Below, piece after piece: positions 53,768 to 62,910 of a stretch of DNA of 64,000 nucleotides (position 1 is the stretch's first letter; every line of letters begins with the position of its first letter). Position numbers and translations under genes: made by a program. The notes under the pieces were generated by a model, which was given only the letters and a program-made list of their open reading frames with translations, ran no database searches and had not been told where the DNA came from. Source of the stretch: Plantactinospora mayteni (lineage in GTDB: Bacteria; Actinomycetota; Actinomycetes; Mycobacteriales; Micromonosporaceae); NCBI RefSeq assembly GCF_016862935.1, contig NZ_BONX01000003.1:1-64000 (forward strand). The letters run 5' to 3'.

Positions 53768-54853
53768 TCAGACGGAGACCTCGACCGACCGCTGCTCCGG
53801 CTGCCGGAGCCGACCCGGGTCCGCACCGTCGGCCGCGACCCGCCGTCCCACCAGGCTCTCCCCGGCGACGATGCTGTCCTCGGCGATCAGGTATGCCGGA
53901 CGGCCCTGGATCGCGGTGTAGATCCGCCCGACGTACTCGCCGAGCAGCCCCAGGAAGAGCATCTGGACGGCACCGAAGAACAGGACGGCGACGAACACCG
54001 ACGCCCAACCGGGCACGGTCGCCCCGGCCAGGTAGCGGACGAACGCCATCACGATCAACACCGACGAGACGACCATGCCGGCGGCGCCGAACCAGGTGGC
54101 GATCCGCAACGGGGCGGCGGAAAAGCTGGTCACGCTGTCGGCGGCGAGCCGGACCATCCGGGAGAGCGGATACTTCGTCTCCCCGGCGACCCGCTCGGCG
54201 CGCAGGTAGCTGACCTCGCCGCTGGCGAAGCCGAGCCAGGGCACCACCACCCGGAGTACCGGGGTCCGCTCGGGCAGCTCCCGAAGCACCTCCACCACAT
54301 CCCGGCTGAGCAGCCGGAAGTCGCCCGCCTGTGCCGGTACGTGCCGGCCGGCGAGCTTGCGCATCAGCCGGTAGTAGGCGCTGGCCGTACCGCGCTTGAA
54401 GGCGGTGTCGGTGCTCCGGTCGCTGCGCACGCCGTACACGACGTGCAGGCCGTCCCGCTGGGCCAGCCGGAGCATCTCCGGGATCACCTCGGGCGGATCC
54501 TGTAGGTCCGCGTCGATGCTGACCAGATAGTCCCCGCTGGCCCGCATCAGGCCGGCGAGCAGGGCCGCCTGGTGCCCGCTGTTGCGCCGCAGGCTCACCA
54601 CCCGGAGTTCCGGCCAGTCGGCCCGCAACTCCCGCAGCACCTCGGCGGTCCGGTCCGCGCTGCCGTCGTCGACCGCCACCACCTCGTAGCGGTCGCCCAG
54701 CGCGTCGAGCACGCCCCGCAGCCGCCGGGACATGATCGGCAGCGCGGACTCCTCGTTGTACATTGGGATGACAACGGACAGCAGCGGGCCATCCCGCCCG
54801 TCGGCGCCCGGAGGCCAAGCGGTGGGTCGGGCCTCCGACGCTGGCTCGAACAC
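53768..54853 (-). CDS. Glycosyltransferase family 2, polyprenyl-phosphate sugar synthase (GtrB/DPM1-like)
   Basis: Transfers a hexose from a nucleotide sugar to polyprenyl phosphate, producing a donor for GT-C enzymes. The 361 aa contain LLSVVIPMYNEESALPIMSR, EVVAVDDGSADRTAEVLREL, SLRRNSGHQAALLAGL and YLVSIDADLQDPPEVIPEML (DxD-type). Two C-terminal membrane helices follow (IATWFGAAGMVVSSVLIVMA and WASVFVAVLFFGAVQMLFLG), as in GtrB. The frame is open to a GTG at 55087, adding 78 low-complexity residues. The GTG at 54853 has GGAGG seven bases upstream and gives a standard-length protein, so I place the start there. It likely supplies the GT-C proteins at 46.4 and 55.2 kb. Confidence 0.86.
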   Translation of the reverse strand: MFEPASEARPTAWPPGADGRDGPLLSVVIPMYNEESALPIMSRRLRGVLDALGDRYEVVAVDDGSADRTAEVLRELRADWPELRVVSLRRNSGHQAALLAGLMRASGDYLVSIDADLQDPPEVIPEMLRLAQRDGLHVVYGVRSDRSTDTAFKRGTASAYYRLMRKLAGRHVPAQAGDFRLLSRDVVEVLRELPERTPVLRVVVPWLGFASGEVSYLRAERVAGETKYPLSRMVRLAADSVTSFSAAPLRIATWFGAAGMVVSSVLIVMAFVRYLAGATVPGWASVFVAVLFFGAVQMLFLGLLGEYVGRIYTAIQGRPAYLIAEDSIVAGESLVGRRVAADGADPGRLRQPEQRSVEVSV

Positions 54854-55208
54854 GTGGATACCTCCGTTCCGGCGGCCGGGATCCGACCGTGGACCGCCCT
54901 TCGGCGATTGCTGGGGTGCGGGCGACACCGACGCCTCGGCCGGAGCCGTGCCGTGGATCGTCCGGTACGGCGCCGGGGGGACGACCGATGCCGCGGTGAC
55001 ACTGTTCGCTGCGGGTTCCATGGGGCGGTACGGCGGTGCGGTGCCGGTGGCGACGCCGACGCGCGGGGGGATCACGCCGCTCGGCACCGAGCGGGGGCCA
55101 CTCTAATACGTCAGGCGCCATTCGTGGCACCCTCGTGCGTCCGACGGACCGCAATCCTCCCGCCCGGTGGGGCCATTTCCGGCCGTTGGTGAGCTAAGGT
55201 CTTGCCCT
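54854..55208. promoter_or_regulatory. Divergent promoter region upstream of GtrB-like and PIG-V-like genes
   Basis: A 355-bp gap if the GtrB-like gene starts at 54853. The minus frame stays open to 55087, so part could encode an N-terminal extension. The sequence around 55098-55115 (CTCTAATACG) offers a TATTAG-like -10 on the minus strand. No clear motif on the plus strand besides AAGG ahead of the GTG at 55209. Confidence 0.35.
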
Positions 55209-56480
55209 GTGTCCGCCCCCGCCGCCACCCCTTCCGACGCTGACGCCGTACCCCCCGCCGCCGTCTCCACGGACGGTTCCCGGGACGCCGAGGACGGCTC
55301 CGGCACACCGGACCGCGACGCCCTGAAAGCACCGGGATCGGCCCCTGCGGCCGGCGGACGGCGCTGGCGCTGGCGGTGGCCGGACGCCACCCCGGCCCTG
55401 CTCGGGTACGCTCTGGTCCGCTTCGTCGGGCTGCTGATCCTGGTGGTCTTCGCCTGGCGGGCCGGGCCGGACCCGTGGTGGCTGCTGACCGGTCGGTTCG
55501 ACTCCGGCTGGTATCAACAGATCGCGGTGCAGGGCTACGACTCGGCGATCCCGCTGCAACCGGACGGGTCGTTCCGCTCCAGCAACCTGGCCTTCTTCCC
55601 CCTACTGCCGCTGCTGATCGACGTGCTGACCGCCGTCACCCCGCTCTCCCCGGCCGCCGCCGGCCTGATCGTCGCCTGGCTCGCCAGCCTCGCCGCCGCC
55701 TGGGGCCTGTACGCCGTCGGCCGGCACCTGCACTCCCGGGCGGTCGGCGTGCTGCTGGCCATGCTCTGGGGCGCGGTGCCACACGCGGTGGTGCAGAGCA
55801 TGGCGTACAGCGAGCCGTTGTTCGTCGCCTTCGCCGCCTGGAGCCTCTACGCGTTGCTCCGCCGCGAGTGGCTGCTCGCCGGGGCCCTCTGCCTGGTGGC
55901 CGGCCTGGCCCGCCCGACCGCGAGCGCGCTGATCGCGGCGGTGGGGCTGACCGCGCTGGTGGCGATCTTCCGCCGGCAGGACGGCTGGCGGCCGTGGGCG
56001 GCGGCGGCGCTGGCTCCGCTCGGCTACCTCGGTTACCTGACCTTCGTGGGGCTCCGGCTGGGCCGCCTCGACGGCTACTTCTATGTCCAGCGGGAGTCCT
56101 GGGGCAACACCTTCGACGGTGGCGCGGACACGATCTCGGCCATGAACGAGGTGTTGACCAAGCCGCAACTGCTGGCCTTCTACATGGTCACCCTGCTGAT
56201 CGGCATCGCGATCATGTTGACCGTGCTGCTCCTGCTGGACCGGTACCCGCTGCCGGTGCTGGCCTTCTCGGTGGTCTCGGTCGCCTTCGTGTTGGGCACG
56301 GCCGGGGCCTACTACGGAAAGGGCCGCTACCTGATGCCGGTGTTCACCCTGTTGCTGCCCGTGGCAACGGCTCTCGCCGCGGCCCGTCGGCGGACGCAGG
56401 TCGTGGTCCTGACGTTCCTGGTGCTCACCTCCGGCTGGTATGCGGCATACCTGACGCTGGACTGGCGCTGGTCGCCGTAA
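55209..56480 (+). CDS. Polytopic mannosyltransferase-family protein (PIG-V/GPI18-like GT-C)
   Basis: A 423-aa membrane protein. About 55 disordered Ala/Pro/Asp-rich residues come first, then RWRWRWPDATPALLGYALVR leading into the first membrane helix. FDSGWYQQIAVQGYDS is the first external loop motif of this family, and SSNLAFFPLLPLLIDVL is the next. About nine further membrane segments follow. It probably uses polyprenyl-phosphate mannose or another hexose made by a GtrB/DPM1-like enzyme, such as its divergent neighbour. The GTG at 55209 is preferred over upstream in-frame codons; AAGG is 11 bases away. Confidence 0.83.
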   Translation: MSAPAATPSDADAVPPAAVSTDGSRDAEDGSGTPDRDALKAPGSAPAAGGRRWRWRWPDATPALLGYALVRFVGLLILVVFAWRAGPDPWWLLTGRFDSGWYQQIAVQGYDSAIPLQPDGSFRSSNLAFFPLLPLLIDVLTAVTPLSPAAAGLIVAWLASLAAAWGLYAVGRHLHSRAVGVLLAMLWGAVPHAVVQSMAYSEPLFVAFAAWSLYALLRREWLLAGALCLVAGLARPTASALIAAVGLTALVAIFRRQDGWRPWAAAALAPLGYLGYLTFVGLRLGRLDGYFYVQRESWGNTFDGGADTISAMNEVLTKPQLLAFYMVTLLIGIAIMLTVLLLLDRYPLPVLAFSVVSVAFVLGTAGAYYGKGRYLMPVFTLLLPVATALAAARRRTQVVVLTFLVLTSGWYAAYLTLDWRWSP

Positions 56481-56493
56481 CCAAATGCAGGAA

Positions 56494-56535
56494 GCATCTC
56501 GGGCGGGACGCCAGCAGACGTCACGCCCGAGATGC
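56494..56535. terminator. Stem-loop between convergent genes
   Basis: GCATCTCGGGCG (56494-56505) and CGCCCGAGATGC (56524-56535) form a perfect 12-bp stem with partial GAC/GTC pairing in the loop. It sits between the convergent PIG-V-like and dehydrogenase genes and is a likely bidirectional terminator. Confidence 0.75.
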
Positions 56536-56543
56536 GTGGTGGC

Positions 56544-57800
56544 TCAGAGCCGGTACGACTCGGTGCCCGTGGTCACGCCACGGGTGTCGAAGAACCGCCG
56601 GGCCAGCCCGGCCAGTTTCTCCGCGTCGTACGCGCGGTGGTTCTGCACCAGGATGACCAGATCCGCCTCGGCGACGGCGGTCTCCGCGTCTTCCACCCGC
56701 CGGACGTCGACTCCGGACGCGTGCCAGTTCCGCACGTACGGGTCGTGGTAGCTCAACTTGGCGCCGAGGCCGGTCAGCAGCCGGGCCAGGGGCACCGCCG
56801 GCGATTCCCGCTGATCCGCGATGTCGGGCTTGTACGTCACACCCAACAGCAGGATGTTCGCGCCGTTGGTGGCCATGCCCGCCTCGTTGAGGATGTTCTG
56901 CGCGCGCCGCGCCACGTAACTGGGCATCGTCGCGTTGATCTCCTGGGCCAGCTCCACGAACCGGAACGGGTAGCCCAGCTTCATCCGCACGTTGTGGCTC
57001 AGGTAGTTCGGGTCGATCGGGATGCAGTGGCCGCCGACGCCCGGCCCCGGGTAGAACGGCTGGAACCCGAACGGCTTGCTGCTCGCCGCCCTGATCACGT
57101 CCCACAGGTCGATGTCGAGTTCGTGGCAGAACCGGGCCATCTCGTTGACCAGTGCGATGTTGACGTGCCGATAGGTGTTCTCCAGCAGCTTCGCGGTCTC
57201 CGCCTCGCGGGTCCCCCGGGTCCGCACGATCCGCTCGACGAACCGGCCGTAGAACTCGGCGGCGCGCTCGGTACAGGCCGGTGTGTGGCCACCCACGACC
57301 TTTGGCGTGTTGCGCGGCCCGAAGTCCTTGTTGCCCGGGTCGATCCGCTCCGGGGAGAAGGCGAGGTGGAAGTCGACCCCGGCGGTGAGCCCGGATTCCT
57401 CCAGGATCGGCCGGACGATCTCGTCGGTCGTACCGGGATAGGTCGTCGACTCAAGGATCACCAGCATGCCGGGCCGGAGGTTCCGCGACACCGCACGCGC
57501 GGCGGACTCGACCGCGGTCAGATCCGGACCGCCGTCCTCGGCGAGCGGGGTGGGCACACAGATCAGCGCGGTCGACGCCGAGGCGATCCGGGTCTCGTCC
57601 GTGGTGGCCTGGAAGCCGCCGTCGATCATCTCGGCGATGTCGGCGTCGGAAAGGTCGTCGACGTGCGAAACCCCCGCGTTGAGGCCGTCGACGACGCGCG
57701 CGCTGACGTCGAATCCGAGCACCGACGCCCCGGAACGCGCCGCCTCCCGGGCCAGCGGGAGGCCCACGTACCCGAGCCCAAGAATCACCACGTCTGCCAT
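56544..57800 (-). CDS. wbpA: UDP-N-acetylglucosamine 6-dehydrogenase (WbpA-like)
   Basis: A 418-aa UDP-sugar dehydrogenase. VVILGLGYVGLPLAREAARS is the N-terminal cofactor fold, ILESTTYPGTTDEIV and FHLAFSPERIDPGNKDFG follow, and the catalytic Cys is C259 in FYPGPGVGGHCIPIDPNYL. FGFQPFYPGPG is the hallmark of WbpA-type UDP-GlcNAc dehydrogenases, distinguishing it from UDP-glucose enzymes and from the second dehydrogenase at 48.9 kb. It would provide UDP-GlcNAcA, the substrate for the Gfo/Idh oxidoreductase at 21.2 kb. Confidence 0.87.
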   Translation of the reverse strand: MADVVILGLGYVGLPLAREAARSGASVLGFDVSARVVDGLNAGVSHVDDLSDADIAEMIDGGFQATTDETRIASASTALICVPTPLAEDGGPDLTAVESAARAVSRNLRPGMLVILESTTYPGTTDEIVRPILEESGLTAGVDFHLAFSPERIDPGNKDFGPRNTPKVVGGHTPACTERAAEFYGRFVERIVRTRGTREAETAKLLENTYRHVNIALVNEMARFCHELDIDLWDVIRAASSKPFGFQPFYPGPGVGGHCIPIDPNYLSHNVRMKLGYPFRFVELAQEINATMPSYVARRAQNILNEAGMATNGANILLLGVTYKPDIADQRESPAVPLARLLTGLGAKLSYHDPYVRNWHASGVDVRRVEDAETAVAEADLVILVQNHRAYDAEKLAGLARRFFDTRGVTTGTESYRL

Positions 57801-57867
57801 TACCCGTCCCTCACGCTGGGTGGATCTACCGATCTCCGGCTACGACAACCTGCGAATGCTATCCCCG

Positions 57868-59418
57868 TCAGGCCCGGCCGGGAATCCGGTCCGGCGCCAG
57901 CCGACGGTAGAGCCCGGCCTGCACCTCCGCCTGGACCTCCCAGGTCCAGGCCGCGAGATCGATGGACTTGTACGCCGCCCGGTACCGGTCGGGGTCGGCG
58001 ATCACCGCCTTGGCGGCCCGGACGTACCCCTCGACGTCGTCCACCCGGAACACCTCGCCCTGCTCGTTCTCCCGGACCGTCGCGGCCATCGTCTCGACGT
58101 CGCTCACCAGGATCGGCAGCCGCGCGTGCGAGTACTCGAAGAACTTCGTGATGAGCTGGATCTCGTGGTTGAGCCAGTGGTGGATCGGGATCACGCCCGC
58201 GGTCGCCGTGGAGAGGAAGCCGACCACCTCGTGGTGCGCGACGTACGGCAGCACGTGCAACCGGTCCGCCGCTCCGAGTTCCTTCGCCCTCGCCACCAGG
58301 CTGTTCAGGTATGCGCTCTGCGGATCGTTGACGACGAACGCGACGTGCGCCTCCGGCAGGTGGGGCATCGCCTCCACCATGACCCCCATGCCACGGTGGG
58401 CCGCCGCCGCCCCGCTGTAGACCAGCAGCGGCGTCTCCGGGCCGAGCCCGATCCGGTTACGCAGGTTCGGGGCGCCCTCGTCCCACTCGACATCGGCCAC
58501 GTTCGGCGTGTTGAGGACGACGGACGGCAGCAGCGGGAGCGAGTGGTCGCGCTTCAACAACTCGGCCAGTTGGGCCGACACCGTGATGACCGCGTCGGCG
58601 TACGGCGAGAACTCGTGCTCGTGCGCCTGGTTGGCCGTCATCCACCGGGCGTTGTTGGACCTCGGCTTCACCCCGGGCAGGTACTCGTGCACGTCCCAGA
58701 TGAGCTTGATCTGCCGGCCCTTGGTCCGGGCCCGGATCTTCGCCCGCGCACCGACGCCGAGCATCCGGAAGTCGTTCGCGTAGATGACGTCGGGCCGCAA
58801 CTGGTCGACGGTCGGGCCGTAGGCCAGCTCGTAGTCCCACAGTTGCGGCTCCAGCCGGCGCCACGACCGGACGCCGAGCAGCCGCCGCCAGAACCAGGTG
58901 TACGCACGGTCCCAGGGGCTGCGCAACGAGCCGCGCAGCCGTTGGGCGGTGGTGAGCTGCCAGTACCGGAACGAGACCCAGCGCTTGAGAACCTTGGCCG
59001 CCACCTCCTGGACCCGCAGCGATCCGCGCTTCAGGACCGATCCGCCGGACCGGCCACCGGAGGCCAGCAACGCCCGCTTGATCACCAGGTCCGCCTGCCA
59101 TGCCTTGACCACCTGGGCGCGCTGCGCGGCGATTCCGGTCGGCGGGTACGCGAGCGGCCCGATGAACCAGCGCCGGCGGTACTCGTGTCGCCGCTGCCGC
59201 AACGGGCTGGGCATGCGTACCAGCCGGACCTGGGCGTCACCGAGTTTCCAGCTCTGCGGCTGACCGTTAGGTGAACGGCCGAGCAGGATCACGTCCCAGC
59301 CGGCGTCAGCGGCCGACCTCGCGGTCTTCTGCACCCGCGAGTCGCCGTTCACCCCGTTGTCGACGAGTATCACGATGCGGGCGGGCGCCGTCGGCTCGTT
59401 CGTCCCCGTCGCGACCAT
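57868..59418 (-). CDS. Glycosyltransferase family 4 (paralogue of the 51.8-kb gene)
   Basis: A 516-aa GT-B enzyme with the same architecture as the gene at 51778-53448. It begins RIVILVDNGVNGDSRVQKTA, has a basic Trp-rich insert (RSPWDRAYTWFWRRLLG) and VIYANDFRMLGVGARAKIRA. The donor domain carries LLVYSGAAAAHRGMGVMVEA and WLNHEIQLITKFFEYSHARL. The ATG at 59418 has GAGGAGAGG upstream. The pair brackets the GtrB-like, PIG-V-like and WbpA-like genes. It probably arose by duplication followed by divergence in acceptor choice. Confidence 0.87.
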   Translation of the reverse strand: MVATGTNEPTAPARIVILVDNGVNGDSRVQKTARSAADAGWDVILLGRSPNGQPQSWKLGDAQVRLVRMPSPLRQRRHEYRRRWFIGPLAYPPTGIAAQRAQVVKAWQADLVIKRALLASGGRSGGSVLKRGSLRVQEVAAKVLKRWVSFRYWQLTTAQRLRGSLRSPWDRAYTWFWRRLLGVRSWRRLEPQLWDYELAYGPTVDQLRPDVIYANDFRMLGVGARAKIRARTKGRQIKLIWDVHEYLPGVKPRSNNARWMTANQAHEHEFSPYADAVITVSAQLAELLKRDHSLPLLPSVVLNTPNVADVEWDEGAPNLRNRIGLGPETPLLVYSGAAAAHRGMGVMVEAMPHLPEAHVAFVVNDPQSAYLNSLVARAKELGAADRLHVLPYVAHHEVVGFLSTATAGVIPIHHWLNHEIQLITKFFEYSHARLPILVSDVETMAATVRENEQGEVFRVDDVEGYVRAAKAVIADPDRYRAAYKSIDLAAWTWEVQAEVQAGLYRRLAPDRIPGRA

Positions 59419-59517
59419 TGGTCCTCTCCTCTTCATAGAGGTCGGCCGCCCACCGCTGGGTGGACCGCGCACGACCTCGTACGCCCACGCTGTGCATAAA
59501 GAAAGTTGGCTGACGCG

Positions 59518-61230
59518 CTATTTCGCGCTGCTCGGGCCTCCACCCGGCGCCGCGACGGCCATACCGTACACGACCTCATCGAACTGATGTTTGACGATCT
59601 CCCAGTCCCAGGTGGCGACGGCGTGCGTCGCGGCGGCTTCGCCGGCCTCCCGCCACACCTCCTCGGTGGCGGTCAGCGAACGGATCCGCTCGGCGGCCTC
59701 CGCCGGAGAGTCGACCACCCAGTCGGCCGGGAACAAACTGCGCGCGCTCGCCGCCCAGCCGGCGAAGAACGGCCAGTCCCGGACCACTGGTACCGCCCCG
59801 CTGGCGGCACCCTCCACGAGGGCACAGTGGAAGCTCTCCCGGACCGAACTGCTCACGATGACCCCGACCTCCCGGAACGCCTCCGGCATGTCGTCGGTCT
59901 GGCCCATCCGGACCACCGCACCTGCCGCCTCGAGGTCGGCGATCTCCGCCAGCAGTTCGTCCCAGAACCGTCGGGCGTCCGGGCTCGCATCCGCGTTGAG
60001 GTCGTGGCCGTACAGGGCCAGCCGGTATCGGTCGTCGTACGCCCGCAGGTGCCGGAGGACCTGCACCGCCCAGCCCGGGTCCTTGGCAACGGCCTTGATC
60101 CCCACGACCGCCAGGGTGAACCGCGCGTCCGGGTGCTTGGCACGCCGGTACGAGGAGAGGTCCATCGCGTTGCTGATCGCGTGCAGCCGGGATCCCGCCG
60201 ACGTCAACGCCGGGATCGCGGCGACGGAGAGATCCCGCAGATGGTCGGAGACGAAGATGACGTCGTCCACCCGCGAGAAGTCGACCAGATGGGGCCAGTG
60301 GGCGAACGCCTCGAAGCTGTGCAGCCGGACGACGACCCGGGTCGACCCGGGGTCCACCATCGTGAACAGCACCGCCAGCGCCGCGCACCAGTCGACGAAG
60401 ACGACGTCGGCCCACTCCACCTGCGGGCCGAGCCACTCCTCGACCCGGTCGCCGAAGGTCGACCGACCGGACAGGATGTGCTCGATCATCGCCCGGCTGT
60501 TGTTCAGCAGTGGGACGTGGATGCCGTCCTCGCCCGGATCCAGGAAACGCACCTCGACGTCCGGCAACTGCTCGAAGTGTCGCCGGATGAGGTTGAGGAA
60601 GCCGTGGTTTCCGTACGTGGCGATCAGTAGCCGCAGCGGCCGGCCGCTCGGCGCGGGTCCCGCGACGCCGCTCCGACCCCTGGGCGCCGACAGCGCCTTG
60701 ACGGTGGCACTCGCGTGCCACTGCGCGAGAAAACCCGCCGCGTCGTCGGCCAGCGGCGACGACATGCGGTCGAACTGGAGCCGCCGATGGAACAACTGCC
60801 GGTGAACCGTCTGCACGGAGTTGGCCGCCGCCCGGACGTTGCCCTTCGCCAGCAGGCTGTCGGCGAACGCCAGTTCGGCGGAGACCGCGGCGGGCAGCGT
60901 GGGCGGTGTGCCGGCCTCCAGTTCGGCACCGACCTGGCGCATCAGCAGGTCGGCCCGGAGCCGGCGGTTGCCGATCCGGCGCAGCGCGGACCGCGAGGCC
61001 CGAACGGCCTGGTCCGGCCGGCCCGCCCGCAACAGACTCGCGTGTACCTGGTCCGCGAGCCGGACCCGGGCGCGCTCGGGGATGCCAGGGGTGGAAAGCA
61101 CCGCTCCCCACAATCCGGACCCCACCCGGGAGCGCACGACCGCCGGCGATGCCGTCCAGCGCAGTCCGACCTTTGCCGAGCGGGCCGCCGTCCGGCGAAC
61201 CGATCGGACCATGGTGCGTCCCAGACTCAT
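59518..61230 (-). CDS. Glycosyltransferase with long helical N-terminal region
   Basis: A 570-aa protein. Residues 1-185 are basic to helical with no recognised domain (ADQVHASLLRAGRPDQAVRA, like a TPR-type segment). From about 195 a GT-B fold begins with LRLLIATYGNHGFLNLIRRH. FTLAVVGIKAVAKDPGWAVQ starts the donor domain, and SSSVRESFHCALVEGAASGA is the E-x7-E-type site. ATG at 61230. It is upstream of the GT4 paralogue on the same strand. The specificity is unknown, and the N-terminal region may mediate protein contacts. Confidence 0.8.
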   Translation of the reverse strand: MSLGRTMVRSVRRTAARSAKVGLRWTASPAVVRSRVGSGLWGAVLSTPGIPERARVRLADQVHASLLRAGRPDQAVRASRSALRRIGNRRLRADLLMRQVGAELEAGTPPTLPAAVSAELAFADSLLAKGNVRAAANSVQTVHRQLFHRRLQFDRMSSPLADDAAGFLAQWHASATVKALSAPRGRSGVAGPAPSGRPLRLLIATYGNHGFLNLIRRHFEQLPDVEVRFLDPGEDGIHVPLLNNSRAMIEHILSGRSTFGDRVEEWLGPQVEWADVVFVDWCAALAVLFTMVDPGSTRVVVRLHSFEAFAHWPHLVDFSRVDDVIFVSDHLRDLSVAAIPALTSAGSRLHAISNAMDLSSYRRAKHPDARFTLAVVGIKAVAKDPGWAVQVLRHLRAYDDRYRLALYGHDLNADASPDARRFWDELLAEIADLEAAGAVVRMGQTDDMPEAFREVGVIVSSSVRESFHCALVEGAASGAVPVVRDWPFFAGWAASARSLFPADWVVDSPAEAAERIRSLTATEEVWREAGEAAATHAVATWDWEIVKHQFDEVVYGMAVAAPGGGPSSAK

Positions 61231-61748
61231 CGCCCGACCCCGAACCAGGTCACCCGCGCCGGCGGAGGATCAAGGATCATTGTGGCAAGGCCCCCTGGAT
61301 ACTGGCGTTCGACGGCTATCCCTTGGCGACGAGCGCGTCGCAGTCTGCCACAGCGAGCAAAGCACCGGCAAACCGTCGAGGCGGCATCCAGAGCAGCCGT
61401 GTGACCAGGCACTCACGGACAGTTCGGGTGCATGGGTGGGAACTCCGGACAGTCGCACCGGTATCGGCTCCCGGAATTCGGCGGGTGGCACCGGTCAATA
61501 CCGTCGACAGGCGCCTTGACCAGCCGTAACACGACGCCGGGGACGATCTCCCCGGATCCCACCGAAAAAGCCGGACCCGGTCGCGATCAGGACTCCGCAC
61601 CCCGTTCGCGTACCATGCGCCGAGACCCCGCCGCCCCACCGATCCACACAGGGGCGCGACTAGACTTTCAACCGCCACCACAGGCGGTGGGGTTCGCCGG
61701 CACAGCCGGTCGCCCGCGTCTCCCGTAGACAACCTGGAGTATCACCAC
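61231..61748. promoter_or_regulatory. Divergent intergenic region upstream of the 2-epimerase
   Basis: About 520 bp between the glycosyltransferase (minus) and the UDP-GlcNAc 2-epimerase (plus). Short open frames cross it but none has recognisable protein features. Moderate A+T patches around 61255-61345 and 61540-61570 may hold promoters. CTGGAG lies nine bases before the GTG at 61749. Nothing else was recognised. Confidence 0.35.
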
Positions 61749-62837
61749 GTGAAGGTTGTAAGTATCGTCGGGGCCCGACCCCAACTGGTGAAGCTGGCAC
61801 CGGTAGCCGGTGCCTTCGCGCGAACCGAGCACCGCCACGTCATCGTGCACACCGGCCAACACTACGACGCAGACCTCTCCGACGTGTTCTTCTCCGGACT
61901 CGGCATCCCGCAACCGGACGTACACCTCGGCATCGGATCAGGCACGCACGGCGTACAGACCGGCCGAACCCTCGCCGCGCTCGACCCGGTACTCGAGGCC
62001 GAGCGACCGGACTGGGTGCTGGTCTACGGGGACACCAACTCGACCCTCGCCGGTGCGCTCAGCGCGGTGAAGCTGCACCTGCCGGTGGCGCACCTGGAGG
62101 CCGGACTGCGGTCGTTCAACCGGGTGATGCCGGAGGAGCACAACCGGGTGCTCACCGACCACGCCGCCGACCTGCTGCTCGCGCCGACCGAGGAGGCGAT
62201 GCGGCACCTGGCCGCCGAGGGGTTGGCCGAGCGCTCGATCCTGGTCGGCGACGTCATGGTCGATGTCTGCCAGAGTGTCCGCGACTCGATACTCTCCGGG
62301 GAGCAGCGTCCGGCCGCGCTGCCGGACGGCATCGACGCCCGCCACCCGTACCTGCTCGCCACCGTGCACCGCGCCGAGAACACCGACGATCCCGCGCGCC
62401 TCGCCACGCTGGTGGACGCGCTGGCCACCCTGCCACTGCCGGTGGCCCTGCTCGCCCACCCGCGACTCGTCGCGCGCGCCGACGAATACGGCGTGAAGCT
62501 GGCCCGGGGCGCGATCCGGATCGGGCGCCCCCTGCCGTACGCGGACATGGTGAGCGTGGTCCTCGGCTCGGCGGGAGTCGTCACCGACTCGGGTGGCCTT
62601 CAGAAGGAGGCCTACCTGCTCGGTCGCCCGTGCACCACGCTGCGCCCGGAGACCGAGTGGCCGGAGACCCTCGACGGGGACTGGAACCGACTCGTCCCGC
62701 ATCCGCTGGAGCTGCCGTCCGACGCCTGGGTGGAGATCGCCACCCGCCCCATGCCCACCGCCGCCCGCAACGCGCCGTACGGCGACGGGCAGGCGGCCCG
62801 GCGGGTGGTGGAGGCACTCACCGGCACGCCGATCTGA
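61749..62837 (+). CDS. wecB: UDP-N-acetylglucosamine 2-epimerase, non-hydrolysing (WecB/WbpI family)
   Basis: A 362-aa GT-B-fold epimerase. VVSIVGARPQLVKLAPVAGA is the N-terminal signature, HVIVHTGQHYDADLSDVFF the active-site loop, and VYGDTNSTLAGALSAVKLHL and HLEAGLRSFNRVMPEEHNRV carry catalytic residues. SGGLQKEAYLLGRPCTTLR and ETEWPET close the UDP site. The normal reaction is UDP-GlcNAc to UDP-ManNAc. A WbpI role on UDP-GlcNAc(3NAc)A is equally compatible because the two are hard to tell apart. The GTG start is followed directly by the fold. It may share a transcript with the next glycosyltransferase. Confidence 0.92.
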   Translation: MKVVSIVGARPQLVKLAPVAGAFARTEHRHVIVHTGQHYDADLSDVFFSGLGIPQPDVHLGIGSGTHGVQTGRTLAALDPVLEAERPDWVLVYGDTNSTLAGALSAVKLHLPVAHLEAGLRSFNRVMPEEHNRVLTDHAADLLLAPTEEAMRHLAAEGLAERSILVGDVMVDVCQSVRDSILSGEQRPAALPDGIDARHPYLLATVHRAENTDDPARLATLVDALATLPLPVALLAHPRLVARADEYGVKLARGAIRIGRPLPYADMVSVVLGSAGVVTDSGGLQKEAYLLGRPCTTLRPETEWPETLDGDWNRLVPHPLELPSDAWVEIATRPMPTAARNAPYGDGQAARRVVEALTGTPI

Positions 62838-62910
62838 TCGGCCCAGCACAGGCCCCTCGACCAGCCCGTCCCCGGAAAGACCCGTCCCCGGAAAGATCGG
62901 CAATAGCGCG

